From positions 310,001-374,000 of the forward strand of contig NZ_CADIJY010000005.1 of the NCBI RefSeq assembly GCF_902859735.1: DNA of 64,000 bases. Reading direction: 5' to 3'. Of this stretch, positions 1 through 10,107 are shown piece by piece. Every line of letters starts with the position of its first letter. Position 1 is the first letter of the stretch. Below the pieces are notes generated by a model. It was not told the origin of the DNA. It made no database searches and saw only the letters and a program-made list of their open reading frames with translations. Origin of the DNA: Achromobacter aegrifaciens. GTDB lineage: Bacteria; Pseudomonadota; Gammaproteobacteria; Burkholderiales; Burkholderiaceae_B. Made by a program: the position numbers and the translations under genes.

Positions 1-57
1 CTCGAGCACGGTCATGCCAGCGATGGCGTCAAGGATTTCAGCTTTGTTAAGTGCCAT
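1..57 (-). CDS. rplL: 50S ribosomal protein L7/L12, N-terminal fragment
   Basis: The first 19 codons of rplL run off the left edge of the window. The minus-strand ATG at 55-57 begins MALNKAEILDAIAG, the typical start of L7/L12. This part belongs to the N-terminal dimerisation domain that anchors the protein to L10 on the ribosomal stalk. It follows rplJ after 81 bp, the standard rplJL arrangement. rpoB would be expected beyond the edge, which is inference. Confidence 0.93.
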   Translation of the reverse strand, partial: MALNKAEILDAIAGMTVLE

Positions 58-138
58 TTTTCAGAACTCCAAATATTTTGGTAATGCCAGGGTTTGGGTG
101 TCGCTCGGTCGTTCAGCGAATTCCGGACAGCAGGGCGA

Positions 139-663
139 TTAAGCCGCTGCCTTCTGGTCGCGCACGGCGGCGAGGCCACGGGCGAACTTGGTCGGAACTT
201 CGTTGAGCGTACGCACGAATTGCGCGATGGGGGCTTGCATGGTGCCCAGCAGCTTCGACAGCAACTCTTCGCGCGAGGGCATGGTGGCCAGGGCCTTCAC
301 GCCTTCTTGGTTCAACAGGCTGTTGGGCAGCGAGCCCGCCTTGATGACCAGCTTGTCGTTGCTTTTCGCGAAACCTGCGAGGACCTTGGCCGCCGCGACC
401 GGATCAGCGCTGATGCCATAGATCAGCGGACCGGTCAGTTGCTCAGCCAACGGCTCGAAAGCCGTGCCGGCAACAGCACGACGGGCCAGCGAGTTCTTCA
501 GAACACGCAGATACACGCCCGATTCACGCGCAGTTTTGCGCAGTACGGTGACAGAGGCGACGTCCAGACCACGGTACTCAGCGATAACAATCGATTGGGC
601 CTTGGCGACTTCCGCCGAGACTTCCTCGATCACCACCGCTTTCTCTTGACGATTGAGACTCAC
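139..663 (-). CDS. rplJ: 50S ribosomal protein L10
   Basis: L10 forms the base of the ribosomal stalk and binds L7/L12 dimers. The 174-residue protein starts [15 protein letters not shown], has the family motif [11 protein letters not shown] near residue 30 and an Ala-rich helical C-terminus that carries the L7/L12 sites. Length matches the family. The start codon is GTG at 661-663, with GGAG about 11 bases upstream. It lies between rplA and rplL. In this family expression is normally autoregulated through the leader RNA upstream (664-912). Confidence 0.97.
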   Translation of the reverse strand: MSLNRQEKAVVIEEVSAEVAKAQSIVIAEYRGLDVASVTVLRKTARESGVYLRVLKNSLARRAVAGTAFEPLAEQLTGPLIYGISADPVAAAKVLAGFAKSNDKLVIKAGSLPNSLLNQEGVKALATMPSREELLSKLLGTMQAPIAQFVRTLNEVPTKFARGLAAVRDQKAAA

Positions 664-912
664 GGTTTGAACACTCCATCAAAAGACGCCTGGGGCCTGA
701 GCCTTGCGCGTCAACCGAATGCGGCGCCTGGTCGAGTTCTTCGTGTAAAGAAATCTTCCTGGGGACGCCGTCTACGCTGGATCCGAACCTTACGGGCTTC
801 GGTATTAAGCGGAGGGGTCCGGTACTGCTTGAACCACCCTGCTCCAGCGGTCTTTGACAGCAACATCCGGAGGAATCCGGATGCAGCCCAAAGTACGTTT
901 ACAGCTATCGGC
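664..912 (-). promoter_or_regulatory. rplA-rplJ intergenic region, probable L10 leader
   Basis: This 249-bp gap between rplA and rplJ is unusually long for a ribosomal operon. In enterobacteria and many other bacteria it holds the rplJL promoter and the folded leader bound by L10-(L12)4. A short hairpin (arms CATCCGG/CCGGATG, about 864-884) and GC-rich potential stems are visible. I could not fold it. The role comes from position and family knowledge. Confidence 0.5.
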
Positions 913-1611
913 TTAGTTGGCCGACAGCGAGGCAATTTCCACGCGCGCACCGCCGCCCATCGTGGACGAAACGGCCAGCTTGCGCAGGTAAATGCCCTTG
1001 GCAGCTGCGGGACGAGCCTTTTGCAGGGCGTCGACCAGAGCGGCCAGGTTGGTTTGCAGCTGTTCCACGCCGAACGACGCGCGGCCGATCGTTGCGTGGA
1101 TGATGCCAGCCTTGTCGGTGCGGTACTGAACCTGACCGGCCTTGGCGTTCTTGACAGCGGTAGCGACGTCCGGGGTCACGGTGCCGACCTTCGGGTTCGG
1201 CATCAGGCCACGGGGGCCCAGGATCTGACCCAGGGCACCCACGACACGCATCGTGTCGGGCGAGGCGATGACCACGTCGAAGTCCATTTGACCGGCCTTG
1301 ATCTGGTCAGCCAGGTCGTCCAGACCGACGATGTCGGCGCCAGCGGCCTTGGCGGCTTCAGCCTTGTCGCCTTGGGCGAACACGGCCACGCGAACCGACT
1401 TGCCGGTGCCGGCGGGCAGAACGACCGAGCCGCGAACCAGTTGGTCCGACTTCTTCGGGTCGATGCCGAGCTGCACGGCCACGTCAATGGATTCATTGAA
1501 CTTGGCGACGGCGGTTTCCTTGACCAGGGTCAGGGCTTCAGCGACCGGATACAGCTTGGTGCGGTCGATCTTCTGCGCAATGGCGGCGGCGCGCTTGGAC
1601 AGTTTTGCCAT
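913..1611 (-). CDS. rplA: 50S ribosomal protein L1
   Basis: L1 binds 23S rRNA at the mobile L1 stalk and represses its own operon. The 232-residue protein starts [11 protein letters not shown] and carries the L1 signature region ([19 protein letters not shown]) in the C-terminal half and the [15 protein letters not shown] segment in the middle. It follows rplK with a 2-bp gap, so the two are cotranscribed and probably translationally coupled. Length is normal. Confidence 0.98.
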   Translation of the reverse strand: MAKLSKRAAAIAQKIDRTKLYPVAEALTLVKETAVAKFNESIDVAVQLGIDPKKSDQLVRGSVVLPAGTGKSVRVAVFAQGDKAEAAKAAGADIVGLDDLADQIKAGQMDFDVVIASPDTMRVVGALGQILGPRGLMPNPKVGTVTPDVATAVKNAKAGQVQYRTDKAGIIHATIGRASFGVEQLQTNLAALVDALQKARPAAAKGIYLRKLAVSSTMGGGARVEIASLSAN

Positions 1612-1613
1612 GA

Positions 1614-2045
1614 TTAGATCCCCTCAACCGTGATGCCCATGCTGCGGGCGCTGCCAGCGATCGTACGCACGGCGGCGTCCAGATCAGCGGCGGTCAGATC
1701 GGGGCCCTTGGCCTTGGCGATCTCTTCAGCTTGAGCGCGGGTCAGCGTGCCGACCTTGTCGGTATGCGGCTTGGACGAACCCTTTTGCACGCCGGCGGCC
1801 TTCTTGATGAGGACCGTCGCGGGCGGGGTCTTCATGATGAAGGTGAAGCTCTTGTCGGCGAAGGCGGTGATCACCACCGGAATCGGCAGACCAGGCTCCA
1901 TGCCTTGGGTCTTGGCGTTGAACGCCTTGCAGAATTCCATGATGTTCAGGCCACGCTGACCCAGGGCCGGGCCAATCGGGGGGGAGGGGTTAGCCTTACC
2001 AGCCGGCACTTGCAGCTTGATAAAGCCGACGATCTTCTTCGCCAT
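1614..2045 (-). CDS. rplK: 50S ribosomal protein L11
   Basis: L11 forms the GTPase-associated centre with 23S rRNA and is needed for RelA activation. The 143-residue protein starts [20 protein letters not shown] and has the conserved [19 protein letters not shown] stretch and the C-terminal RSMGITVEG signature. ATG start at 2043-2045 with AAGGAG upstream. It lies in the order nusG-rplK-rplA. Confidence 0.98.
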   Translation of the reverse strand: MAKKIVGFIKLQVPAGKANPSPPIGPALGQRGLNIMEFCKAFNAKTQGMEPGLPIPVVITAFADKSFTFIMKTPPATVLIKKAAGVQKGSSKPHTDKVGTLTRAQAEEIAKAKGPDLTAADLDAAVRTIAGSARSMGITVEGI

Positions 2046-2111
2046 GCTTTGCTCCTTGCGGGTTATATCGCTCCTGGGCGTTCAGGCCTGGGAGCTCCCC
2101 GGGGGTTGAAA

Positions 2112-2645
2112 TTAGGTCTTTTCGACCTGACTGAAATCGAGTTCGACGGGCGTGGCGCGACCAAAAATGGTGACAGACACGCGCACCTTGCTCTTTTCGT
2201 AATTGACTTCTTCGACGTTGCCGTTGAAGTCTGCAAACGGACCTTCCTTGACCCGAACCATCTCGCCCACTTCGAACAGGATCTTGGGACGGGGTTTCTC
2301 GACGCCCTCTTCCATCTGGGAGAGGATCTTCTCGACTTCCTTTTCGGAAATCGGGGTCGGACGGTTGCCCGAGCCACCCAAAAACCCGGTGACGCGGTTG
2401 GTGTTCTTGACCAGGTGCCACGTTTCGTCGGTCAGGTCCATTTCAACCAGGACATAACCGGGGAAAATGCGGCGCTCGGTGATCGACTTCTGGCCACCCT
2501 TGACCTCGACGACTTCCTCGGAGGGCACAAGAATGCGGCCAAAAGACGTTTGCAGGCCCGCGCGCTCGATGCGCTCGTTCAGGGCCTTGTGTACGCTTTT
2601 TTCCATGCCGGAGTACACATGGACGACATACCAACGCTTACTCAT
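2112..2645 (-). CDS. nusG: Transcription antitermination factor NusG
   Basis: NusG binds RNA polymerase beta-prime, suppresses pausing and links polymerase to Rho or to the ribosome. The 177-residue protein has an N-terminal NGN domain beginning [14 protein letters not shown] and a C-terminal KOW domain (about residues 125-175, [17 protein letters not shown]). It follows secE after 9 bp, the usual secE-nusG pair. Confidence 0.98.
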   Translation of the reverse strand: MSKRWYVVHVYSGMEKSVHKALNERIERAGLQTSFGRILVPSEEVVEVKGGQKSITERRIFPGYVLVEMDLTDETWHLVKNTNRVTGFLGGSGNRPTPISEKEVEKILSQMEEGVEKPRPKILFEVGEMVRVKEGPFADFNGNVEEVNYEKSKVRVSVTIFGRATPVELDFSQVEKT

Positions 2646-2654
2646 TCGCCGTCC

Positions 2655-3035
2655 TTATTTCCAGCCCAGCAACAGGCCGTAAAGAATCCATTCGATGCCC
2701 TTGTCGAGCACCCACATGAAAAGGCCCATGACCGCCACAAACGCGAAAACGATACCCGTCATCTGGGTCGTTTCCTTGCGCGTGGGCCACGAGACACGCT
2801 TGACTTCGTTGTAGGACTCGCTGGCGAAGCTCAGGGTGCGGCGGCCGGGTTCGCTGAACCAGGCGATCACGGCTGCGATCACTAGGCCGCCGACGAATAC
2901 GCCGATACGTGCAGGCATCGGTTGCGCGCTGAGCACGGAGAACCCGACGATGCCAGCAATAACGACAAGAACCGCCAGCCCGAGCTTCACCCGGTCGGCG
3001 GTACTGGTTACGGTTTCTACGCTGGTATTAGACAT
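2655..3035 (-). CDS. secE: Preprotein translocase subunit SecE
   Basis: SecE is the clamp subunit of the SecYEG translocon in the inner membrane. The 126-residue protein has three predicted membrane segments (two near residues 17-60, one near 95-120). It has the essential cytoplasmic helix motif (YNEVKRVSWPTRKET) before the last segment. This three-span form matches Gram-negative SecE. It lies just after tRNA-Trp and just before nusG. Confidence 0.96.
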   Translation of the reverse strand: MSNTSVETVTSTADRVKLGLAVLVVIAGIVGFSVLSAQPMPARIGVFVGGLVIAAVIAWFSEPGRRTLSFASESYNEVKRVSWPTRKETTQMTGIVFAFVAVMGLFMWVLDKGIEWILYGLLLGWK

Positions 3036-3099
3036 ATTGCGACGCGAGCCGCCGTGAATGCGTAACTCGCGATGATCTCCCGCGGGTTTATCCTGGCGG

Positions 3100-3175
3100 T
3101 GGCAGGGGCAGTAGGAATCGAACCTACAACCTTCGGTTTTGGAGACCGACGCTCTGCCAATTGAGCTATGCCCCT
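3100..3175 (-). tRNA. tRNA-Trp (CCA anticodon)
   Basis: The minus strand gives a complete 76-nt cloverleaf: acceptor AGGGGCA paired with TGCCCCT, discriminator G and an encoded 3' CCA. The anticodon loop TCTCCAAAA carries CCA, and the T-loop motif GTTCGATTC is present. Its place upstream of secE-nusG is the same as in many proteobacteria. Confidence 0.97.
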
Positions 3176-3260
3176 AAAACACTACACTTGCACTACACAG
3201 CTGCTTCCGCCTACATGCAACAACTTGCGGAACCATACATCATACTACTTTTACAGCAAA

Positions 3261-3299
3261 GATGGATAGAGGGACTTTAGAGTCCACTCTACCCATCCG
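3261..3299 (-). terminator. Hairpin after tuf
   Basis: An imperfect long inverted repeat (GGATGGGTAGAGTGGACT against AGTCCCTCTATCCATC on the minus strand) lies 9 bp beyond the tuf stop codon. The downstream T run is poor (CTTTGCTG). It may therefore be a processing or attenuating stem between tuf and tRNA-Trp rather than a strict terminator. Confidence 0.5.
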
Positions 3300-3307
3300 G
3301 GTATTGC

Positions 3308-4498
<1,191 letters not shown>

Positions 4499-4549
4499 GG
4501 CTGACTCCTGACCTGGATTGCGCTTCTGACTGAAGAAAAGAGGAATTAG

Positions 4550-4624
<75 letters not shown>

Positions 4625-4634
4625 AAATAAATCT

Positions 4635-4708
4635 TGGAGCGGGTGAAGGGAATCGAACCCTCGTCGTAAGCTTGGAAGGCTTCTGCTCTACCATTGAGCT
4701 ACACCCGC
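4635..4708 (-). tRNA. tRNA-Gly (TCC anticodon)
   Basis: A 74-nt cloverleaf with acceptor GCGGGTG/CACCCGC, encoded CCA, anticodon loop CTTCCAA (TCC) and T-loop GTTCGATTC. It lies between tRNA-Tyr and tRNA-Thr in the tuf transcript. Confidence 0.97.
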
Positions 4709-4855
4709 GGCATACCCTTTCACCTTCTCTTTCCCAAACCTTTTCAATCCGAAGCCTTGGAAAACCTTACAACCTTCTTTGCGAAGGCTGCTCAGCTTTC
4801 TGAGCTTCACATTGTAAATCCAGGCAAACCGCGCCTGGATTTAGGAATGGGTCTC

Positions 4856-4942
4856 TGGTGGAGGAGGTTGGATTCGAACCAACGTAGGCGCAAGGCCAAC
4901 AGATTTACAGTCTGCCCCCTTTAACCACTCGGGCACTCCTCC
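4856..4942 (-). tRNA. tRNA-Tyr (GTA anticodon)
   Basis: An 87-nt class II tRNA with acceptor GGAGGAG/CTCCTCC, encoded CCA, anticodon loop CTGTAAA (GTA) and the long variable arm expected for tRNA-Tyr. It is the first gene of the Tyr-Gly-Thr-tuf unit, directly downstream of a strong sigma-70-like promoter. Confidence 0.97.
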
Positions 4943-4957
4943 AGAGGAGAATTCGAG

Positions 4958-4986
4958 ATTATGAACACTTTCAAATCCGCTGTCAA
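4958..4986 (-). promoter_or_regulatory. Sigma-70 promoter of the tRNA-tuf operon
   Basis: On the minus strand a perfect -35 TTGACA (4981-4986) is separated by exactly 17 bp from a near-consensus -10 CATAAT (4958-4963). The -10 element lies 15 bp upstream of tRNA-Tyr. Strength and position fit a stable-RNA and EF-Tu promoter. Confidence 0.85.
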
Positions 4987-5055
4987 ACGCTTCGGACGAA
5001 ATATTCAAAATTCTTCTTCAACCACCGCAGCGTTTCCGCGCAGAGGGGGCGAAGC

Positions 5056-6219
5056 TTACAGGTTTCCGCGAATTGCTGCACGGAAAAGATCGGAATACTG
5101 CTCGGGCGTGTAGTTGACGGGGTTGGTGCCGGCCGAAGGATCCTCGGCCGCCATGCGCCCTATTCGTTCGGCCTGAGCCTCGTCGATGCCGATTTCGGCC
5201 AGGGTATGCGGAATGCCCACGGTCTCGCGCAGGCGCAACACCCAGTCCAGCACCGCGCCAGGGCCGGAATCCGGCAGATCCAGATAGCGCGCCAAGGCCT
5301 GCAACCGCGGCGCCACCGCGTGTTCGTTGGCTTTCAGCACATACGGCATGAGGATGGCGTTGAGCATGCCGTGATGCGCGTCGTACAGCGCGCCCAGCGG
5401 GTGCGCCAGCGCATGCATGGCGCCCAGCCCGCGCTGGAATGCCGTCGCGCCCATGCTGGACGCCACCAGCATCTGCAGGCGCGCCTGCAGGTCATCGCCA
5501 TGGGCGACCGCCTGCGGCAGGTACTCCTTCACCAGGCGCATGCCTTCGATCGCGATGCCCGCCGCCATGGGATGGAAGAACGGCGAACAGTAGGCCTCCA
5601 GATTGTGCGACAGCGCGTCCATGCCCGTCGCCGCTGTGATCTTTGGCGGCAGGCCTACCGTCAGTTCGGGGTCCAGGATCACGACCGAGGGCAGCATGCG
5701 CGCATGGAAGATGATGCGCTTTACTTCAGCGGCCTCGTCGGTGATGACGGAGGCGCGCCCGACTTCGGAACCGGTGCCCGCAGTGGTCGGCACCGCCACC
5801 ACCGGCGCCATGCCGGCCACCTCGACGCGCAAGTAGTTGTCGCCGATGTCCTCGAAATCCCATAGCGGCCGCGTCTGGCCCGCCATCAACGCAATGGCTT
5901 TGGCCGCGTCCAGCGCAGAACCTCCGCCGAATGCGATCACGCCGTCGTGGCCGCCCTGCTTGTAAGCACGCACGCCGTCGTCGACGTTGCGGCCCGTGGG
6001 GTTGCCTTTGATTTCGTGGAACAGGCCGCACTCCAGGCCGGCGTCACGGCAGCCCTGCACGGCGCCCGCGACCATGGGCAAGGCGGCCAGCCCGGGATCC
6101 GTCACAAGCAATGGCCGCGCCATGCCCAGCCCGCGGCACAGCGCCGGCAATTCCTTGATGCGGCCAGGGCCGGCCTTGATGGCCGTGGGATAGTTCCAAT
6201 TAACGCTGGGCAAGGTCAT
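5056..6219 (-). CDS. Iron-containing (group III) alcohol dehydrogenase
   Basis: NAD(P)-linked alcohol dehydrogenase of the Fe-ADH superfamily, 387 residues, cytoplasmic. The Rossmann part holds GGGSALDAAKAIA (about residue 99) and TTAGTGSEVGRAS. Metal ligands are the Asp in ILDPELT and the His residues in DALSHNLEAY and GLGAMHALAHPLGALYDAHHG. Length is normal for the family. It is the last gene of a minus-strand operon with an aldehyde dehydrogenase (24 bp upstream), a GS-like ligase and a phosphatase. It would oxidise an alcohol to the aldehyde used by its neighbour, or run in reverse. The exact substrate is unknown. Confidence 0.9.
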   Translation of the reverse strand: MTLPSVNWNYPTAIKAGPGRIKELPALCRGLGMARPLLVTDPGLAALPMVAGAVQGCRDAGLECGLFHEIKGNPTGRNVDDGVRAYKQGGHDGVIAFGGGSALDAAKAIALMAGQTRPLWDFEDIGDNYLRVEVAGMAPVVAVPTTAGTGSEVGRASVITDEAAEVKRIIFHARMLPSVVILDPELTVGLPPKITAATGMDALSHNLEAYCSPFFHPMAAGIAIEGMRLVKEYLPQAVAHGDDLQARLQMLVASSMGATAFQRGLGAMHALAHPLGALYDAHHGMLNAILMPYVLKANEHAVAPRLQALARYLDLPDSGPGAVLDWVLRLRETVGIPHTLAEIGIDEAQAERIGRMAAEDPSAGTNPVNYTPEQYSDLFRAAIRGNL

Positions 6220-6243
6220 GGTTGGTTTCCTGATGGCGCCGTG

Positions 6244-7632
6244 TCAGACGCTGCGCAGATGGAAGGATTTGGCTTGCGTGAGCTGTTCGTAGCCAACAAC
6301 CGACAGGGACACGCCGCGGCCGGAATTCTTGACGCCGGTCCAGGCCAGCGCGGGATCCAGGTAGTCGCAGCGGTTCATGAAAAAGGTTCCCGTGCGGACC
6401 TGGCGACCGATATGCAAGGCCGCTTCCTCGTCCTGCGTGAAGGCCGCCGCCGTCAGGCCATAGGGACTGTCGTTCATCAGACCGATGGCTTCCTCGTCGC
6501 TGTCTACCGCCATGATTCCGACGGCCGGCCCGAAGCATTCATCGCTCATGATGCGCATGCGGTGATCGACCTGCGTGAGCAACGCCGGCGCGACATAAGG
6601 CGAGCCTATGCTCGCTTCCTTGAAATGCGAGCTATCAATCATATTCCTGGCGCCCGCCGAAACCGCTTCGTCGATGATGGCCCGGATCTCGGCGGCGGCC
6701 TTGGCGCGCACGACCGGACCCAAGGTAGTGTCGGCGTGCAGCGGATTCCCCAGGACATAGCCGCGCGTCAACTCGACGGCGCGATCGACGAATTCATCGT
6801 ATCTGGTGCGCGCCACGTAGATGCGCTGGATGCCGCAGCAGGACTGGCCCGAATTGAAGTACGCGCCGTCCACCAGGGTTTCGACCGCGTGTTCGATCTT
6901 GGCGTCGGCCCGCACATAGGCCGGATCATTGCCGCCTAGCTCCAGGCCCATGCCGATAAAGCGCCCCGCCGCGCTTTCCTCGACCGCATGCCCTCCGCGC
7001 ACGGACCCGGTGAACGACACGTAGCCGACCTCCGGCGCGCGGATCAGCCGGTGCACGATGTCGTGGTTGGCATGCAGATACTGGAATACGCCTTTGGGCG
7101 CCCCGACCTCGCGGAACGCGCGTTCGATAAATTCCGCGCACAAGGGCGTCTGGTCGGAATGCTTGAGGATGACCGTATTGCCCGCCATCAGAGCGGGCAC
7201 GATGCTGTTCACGGCCGTCAGCAAGGGGTAGTTCCACGGCGCGATGGTCAACGCGACACCTATCGGCTCGCGGCTGATGAAGCGTGTGAAACCGGTTTGC
7301 TCCGGTACCTGGATGGGCGCCAGCGCCTCGCCCGCGATGGCGATCATGTGACGGGCGCGCGCCTCAAAGCCTGCCACTTCGCCCGGCGTGTAGCGCAATG
7401 GCCGTCCCATCTGGATGGTGATGGCGCGCGCGATCTCTTCCTTGGCGGCAACGAAGCGGTCGACGGCCGCGGACACGATGCGCCCCCGCTCCTGCACGCC
7501 CAGCGCCTGCCACGCGCCCTGCGCGGCTTGGGCGTCAGCGAGTGCCTGCGCGATCTGCGCCTCGCTGGCATAAGGTCGGCGCACGACCTCGCGCCCGTCG
7601 ATGGGACTGATGGTGATGAGTTCCTGGGTCAT
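6244..7632 (-). CDS. NAD(P)-dependent aldehyde dehydrogenase
   Basis: ALDH superfamily enzyme, 462 residues, oxidising an aldehyde to the acid. Visible motifs are the cofactor-site APWNYPL, FTGSVRGG, the general-base motif LELGGNDPAYV and the catalytic cysteine in FNSGQSCCG. Residues near the C-terminus (MNRCDYLDPALAWTGVKNSGRG) match the succinate-semialdehyde type. I chose the ATG at 7630-7632, preceded by AGGG at good distance, over a TTG five codons upstream. It sits between the GS-like ligase (31 bp) and the Fe-alcohol dehydrogenase (24 bp). The substrate is probably the aldehyde formed in this cluster. Confidence 0.92.
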   Translation of the reverse strand: MTQELITISPIDGREVVRRPYASEAQIAQALADAQAAQGAWQALGVQERGRIVSAAVDRFVAAKEEIARAITIQMGRPLRYTPGEVAGFEARARHMIAIAGEALAPIQVPEQTGFTRFISREPIGVALTIAPWNYPLLTAVNSIVPALMAGNTVILKHSDQTPLCAEFIERAFREVGAPKGVFQYLHANHDIVHRLIRAPEVGYVSFTGSVRGGHAVEESAAGRFIGMGLELGGNDPAYVRADAKIEHAVETLVDGAYFNSGQSCCGIQRIYVARTRYDEFVDRAVELTRGYVLGNPLHADTTLGPVVRAKAAAEIRAIIDEAVSAGARNMIDSSHFKEASIGSPYVAPALLTQVDHRMRIMSDECFGPAVGIMAVDSDEEAIGLMNDSPYGLTAAAFTQDEEAALHIGRQVRTGTFFMNRCDYLDPALAWTGVKNSGRGVSLSVVGYEQLTQAKSFHLRSV

Positions 7633-7663
7633 GTCTGCCCTGCGCAAGCGATGTGGTTTGGAT

Positions 7664-9049
7664 TCAGATGATTTCGAAGTAGCGCGCCAGTTCCCAATCG
7701 GTCACGTGGCGGCGGAACTGCCGTTCTTCCCATTCGCGCGTGGCGGCGTAGTGTTCGACGAAGGCATCGCCGAACAGATGCCGCGCGGCCTCGGATTCGC
7801 GCAGCCGCTGCGCGGATTCCCACAGCGTGGTGGGCAGGCGCAGATGCGCTGGAAACTGCTGCGTGTAGGCATTGCCCTGCACCATCGGCTCGGGTTCCAG
7901 GCCCTGTTCGATGCCATACAGGCCCGACGCCAGGGCGGCGGACAAGGCCAGGTAAGGATTGGCGTCGGCTGATCCGATGCGCACCTCGACGCGCTGCGAT
8001 TTGTCGCTGCCTGGAATCAGCCGCAGCGCGGTGGTACGGTTTTCCATGCCCCAGGTGGCATCCAGCGGCGCCCAGTACCCGGGCACCAGGCGCGAATAGC
8101 TGTTGATGGTCTGCGCATACAGGGCCATGAATTCCGGCAGGTAGCGCTGTACGCCGGCCATGAAGGAGGCTTGCGTCGCGCTCATGCCATGCGGCCGGGA
8201 TTCGTCGTAGAAGGCGGAGCGGTTGGTCTTGTGATCGCGCAGCGACAGATGGATGTGGCCGCTCTGGCCGGGATGATCATGCGACCATTTCGCCATGAAG
8301 GTCGCCATCAGCCCGTTCTGCTGCGCCAGTGCCTTGGTGAAGGTCTTGAAGAGAAAGGCCTTGTCGCCCGCAGCCGCGGCCAGGTCCACCGCCAGGGCCG
8401 CTTCCAGCACGCCCGGCCCCGTTTCGGTGTGCAGGCCTTCGATGGGCATGTCCATGCGTTCGCACATGTCCAGCAGCTTGCGGTAGAAGTCGCCCTCGAC
8501 CGTGCTGCGCAGCACCGAGTAGCCGAAATTTCCCGGCGTCCAGTTCTCCATGTTGCGGTAGTTCTTGGCGCGCACGGAATGCGGCGTTTCGCGGAACATG
8601 AAGAACTCGTACTCCAGCGCCGCATAGACGTCATAGCCCATGCCGGCGGCCCGGTCCAGCGTCCGGTGCAACAGGCGCCGCGGACAGATGGCGCCCGCGT
8701 CGCCTTCGAATTCCGCCAGGAACAGCAGCATGTCTTCGCCGCCCGGTCCCTGCTCCAGCGGCAGCCTGCGGCCGCTTTGGGGGATGATCCTGAGCTTGGC
8801 ATCGGGATAGGCCGTGTGCCAACCCGTGTACTTGGTGTTGTCGTACAGCTGGTCGTCCAGATCCCAGCCGAACACCACGTCGCAAAACGCCAGCCCCGAG
8901 CGCAGCGCGCCCAGGAACTTGTCGCGCCGCAGGTATTTGCCCAGCATGACGCCATCGACGTCGGACAAGCCTACCTTGATGTGCGAGAGCTGGCTGGCTT
9001 GCACCAGCCGCTCCGCGTCTTCCACCGTTGCTACCCCTAGTGCATGCAT
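7664..9049 (-). CDS. Glutamine-synthetase-like gamma-glutamyl amide ligase
   Basis: A 461-residue GS-fold protein. It keeps the ATP and metal motifs (ETGPGVLEAAL near 209, GHIHLSL near 265, the RIGSADANPYLALSAAL block near 357). It departs from true GlnA at the ammonium site. The usual NSYKRLVPGYEAP reads NSYSRLVPGYWAP (S319, W326). The lost Glu corresponds to the catalytic base that deprotonates ammonium in GlnA (Glu327 of Salmonella). This is the signature of PuuA, IpuC or GlnA4-like enzymes that join glutamate to an organic amine. Neighbours (ALDH, alcohol dehydrogenase, phosphatase, importer) suggest catabolism of an amino alcohol or polyamine. Substrate is inferred, not shown. Confidence 0.85.
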   Translation of the reverse strand: MHALGVATVEDAERLVQASQLSHIKVGLSDVDGVMLGKYLRRDKFLGALRSGLAFCDVVFGWDLDDQLYDNTKYTGWHTAYPDAKLRIIPQSGRRLPLEQGPGGEDMLLFLAEFEGDAGAICPRRLLHRTLDRAAGMGYDVYAALEYEFFMFRETPHSVRAKNYRNMENWTPGNFGYSVLRSTVEGDFYRKLLDMCERMDMPIEGLHTETGPGVLEAALAVDLAAAAGDKAFLFKTFTKALAQQNGLMATFMAKWSHDHPGQSGHIHLSLRDHKTNRSAFYDESRPHGMSATQASFMAGVQRYLPEFMALYAQTINSYSRLVPGYWAPLDATWGMENRTTALRLIPGSDKSQRVEVRIGSADANPYLALSAALASGLYGIEQGLEPEPMVQGNAYTQQFPAHLRLPTTLWESAQRLRESEAARHLFGDAFVEHYAATREWEERQFRRHVTDWELARYFEII

Positions 9050-9106
9050 GCTCTTTCACCTTGTGACTGAAGCGTTGCGTTGGACTGCGGGCGGGCGGCG
9101 CGGCGT

Positions 9107-9913
9107 TCAGGTCATGGCCGCCCCCAGCACCCGCATCGCCTGGCGATGCAGCTGCGGCGTGGCGGCCGCGACGACGCGGCCCTGCGATTCGAGACTGAGC
9201 GGCTGCCCCGACCAATCGGTAATGACGCCGCCCGCCCCTTCGATCACGGGCATCAGCGCCAGATAGTCATACGGCTGCAGGCCGGACTCGACCACCAGGT
9301 CGACGTGTCCGCTGGCCAGGAGGCCGTAGCTGTAGCAATCGCCGCCGTAGCGGCGCATGCGCGCGGCCTGCGTCAGCGCCTCGAAGGCGGCCAGTTCCGC
9401 GCCGGCAAAGATGTCGGGCGAGGTGGCGTACAGAATGGCCTGGCGCAGTTCGGCGCAAGCGCTGGCGCGACAGGCGGCGCCATTCAACTGCGCGGCCGCG
9501 CCTGCCGCACCGACCCAGCGCTCATCCAGCATGGGTATGTCGATCACCCCGAGCACGGGCTTGCCCCGATGCAGCAGCGCCAGCAGCGTGCCCCACAGCG
9601 GGTTGCCGGAAATGAAGGCGCGCGTGCCGTCGATGGGATCCAGCGACCACACGAATTCGGCTTCGGCATGCGAAGCGCCGAACTCCTCACCAAAAATGCC
9701 GTGCTCGGGATAGTGCTGGGCGATGGCCTCGCGCAGGGCAGCCTCGACTTCGCGGTCAGCCTGCGTGACCGGGCTTTCGTCCGCCTTGGTGTCCACGTCC
9801 AGCGGATGCCGGAACCACTTGCGCGACAAGGGACGCACGCGGTCCGCCAGCGTTTGGGCGAACGAGGAGTACGCGGCCAGCTGCTGCGCGGATAACGGCG
9901 GTGAAGTTTGCAT
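9107..9913 (-). CDS. Inositol-monophosphatase-family phosphatase, HisN-like
   Basis: Mg-dependent sugar/alcohol phosphatase of the IMPase fold, 268 residues. Metal-site motifs are GEEFG (about residue 75), WSLDPIDGTRAF (about 90) and the distal GGDCYSYGLLASGHVDLVVE. These closely match HisN-type histidinol-phosphate phosphatases. It is first in the minus-strand operon and divergent from the ABC importer, not in a his operon. It may therefore dephosphorylate the imported compound rather than histidinol phosphate. Both readings remain open. Confidence 0.82.
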   Translation of the reverse strand: MQTSPPLSAQQLAAYSSFAQTLADRVRPLSRKWFRHPLDVDTKADESPVTQADREVEAALREAIAQHYPEHGIFGEEFGASHAEAEFVWSLDPIDGTRAFISGNPLWGTLLALLHRGKPVLGVIDIPMLDERWVGAAGAAAQLNGAACRASACAELRQAILYATSPDIFAGAELAAFEALTQAARMRRYGGDCYSYGLLASGHVDLVVESGLQPYDYLALMPVIEGAGGVITDWSGQPLSLESQGRVVAAATPQLHRQAMRVLGAAMT

Positions 9914-10107
9914 CGATGAGCTCCAGGCGTGGCGCGGGAGGATGCGCCTACGCCAAAAAAACCCTTGAATACTGGTTTTTCCAGTCTAGACACGTTGCCA
10001 CAAATTTGCAAACATACATAAAACTGCAACTTGCCGGATTTGTTGCAGAAGGCTGTCCAACTACGTAGCTCGCCACCGTTGCCGTGTATTCCAACCGGAG
10101 TCCCATC
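9914..10107. promoter_or_regulatory. Divergent control region with candidate operators
   Basis: The 194 bp between the phosphatase operon and the importer operon are AT-richer than the surroundings. They hold ACTGG-TTTTT-CCAGT (9971-9985), overlapping the palindrome GTCTAGAC (9984-9991), and a CAAATTTG palindrome further right. These are plausible binding sites for the DeoR protein encoded at 13904-14665, placed to control both directions. No promoter was assigned with certainty. Confidence 0.45.
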
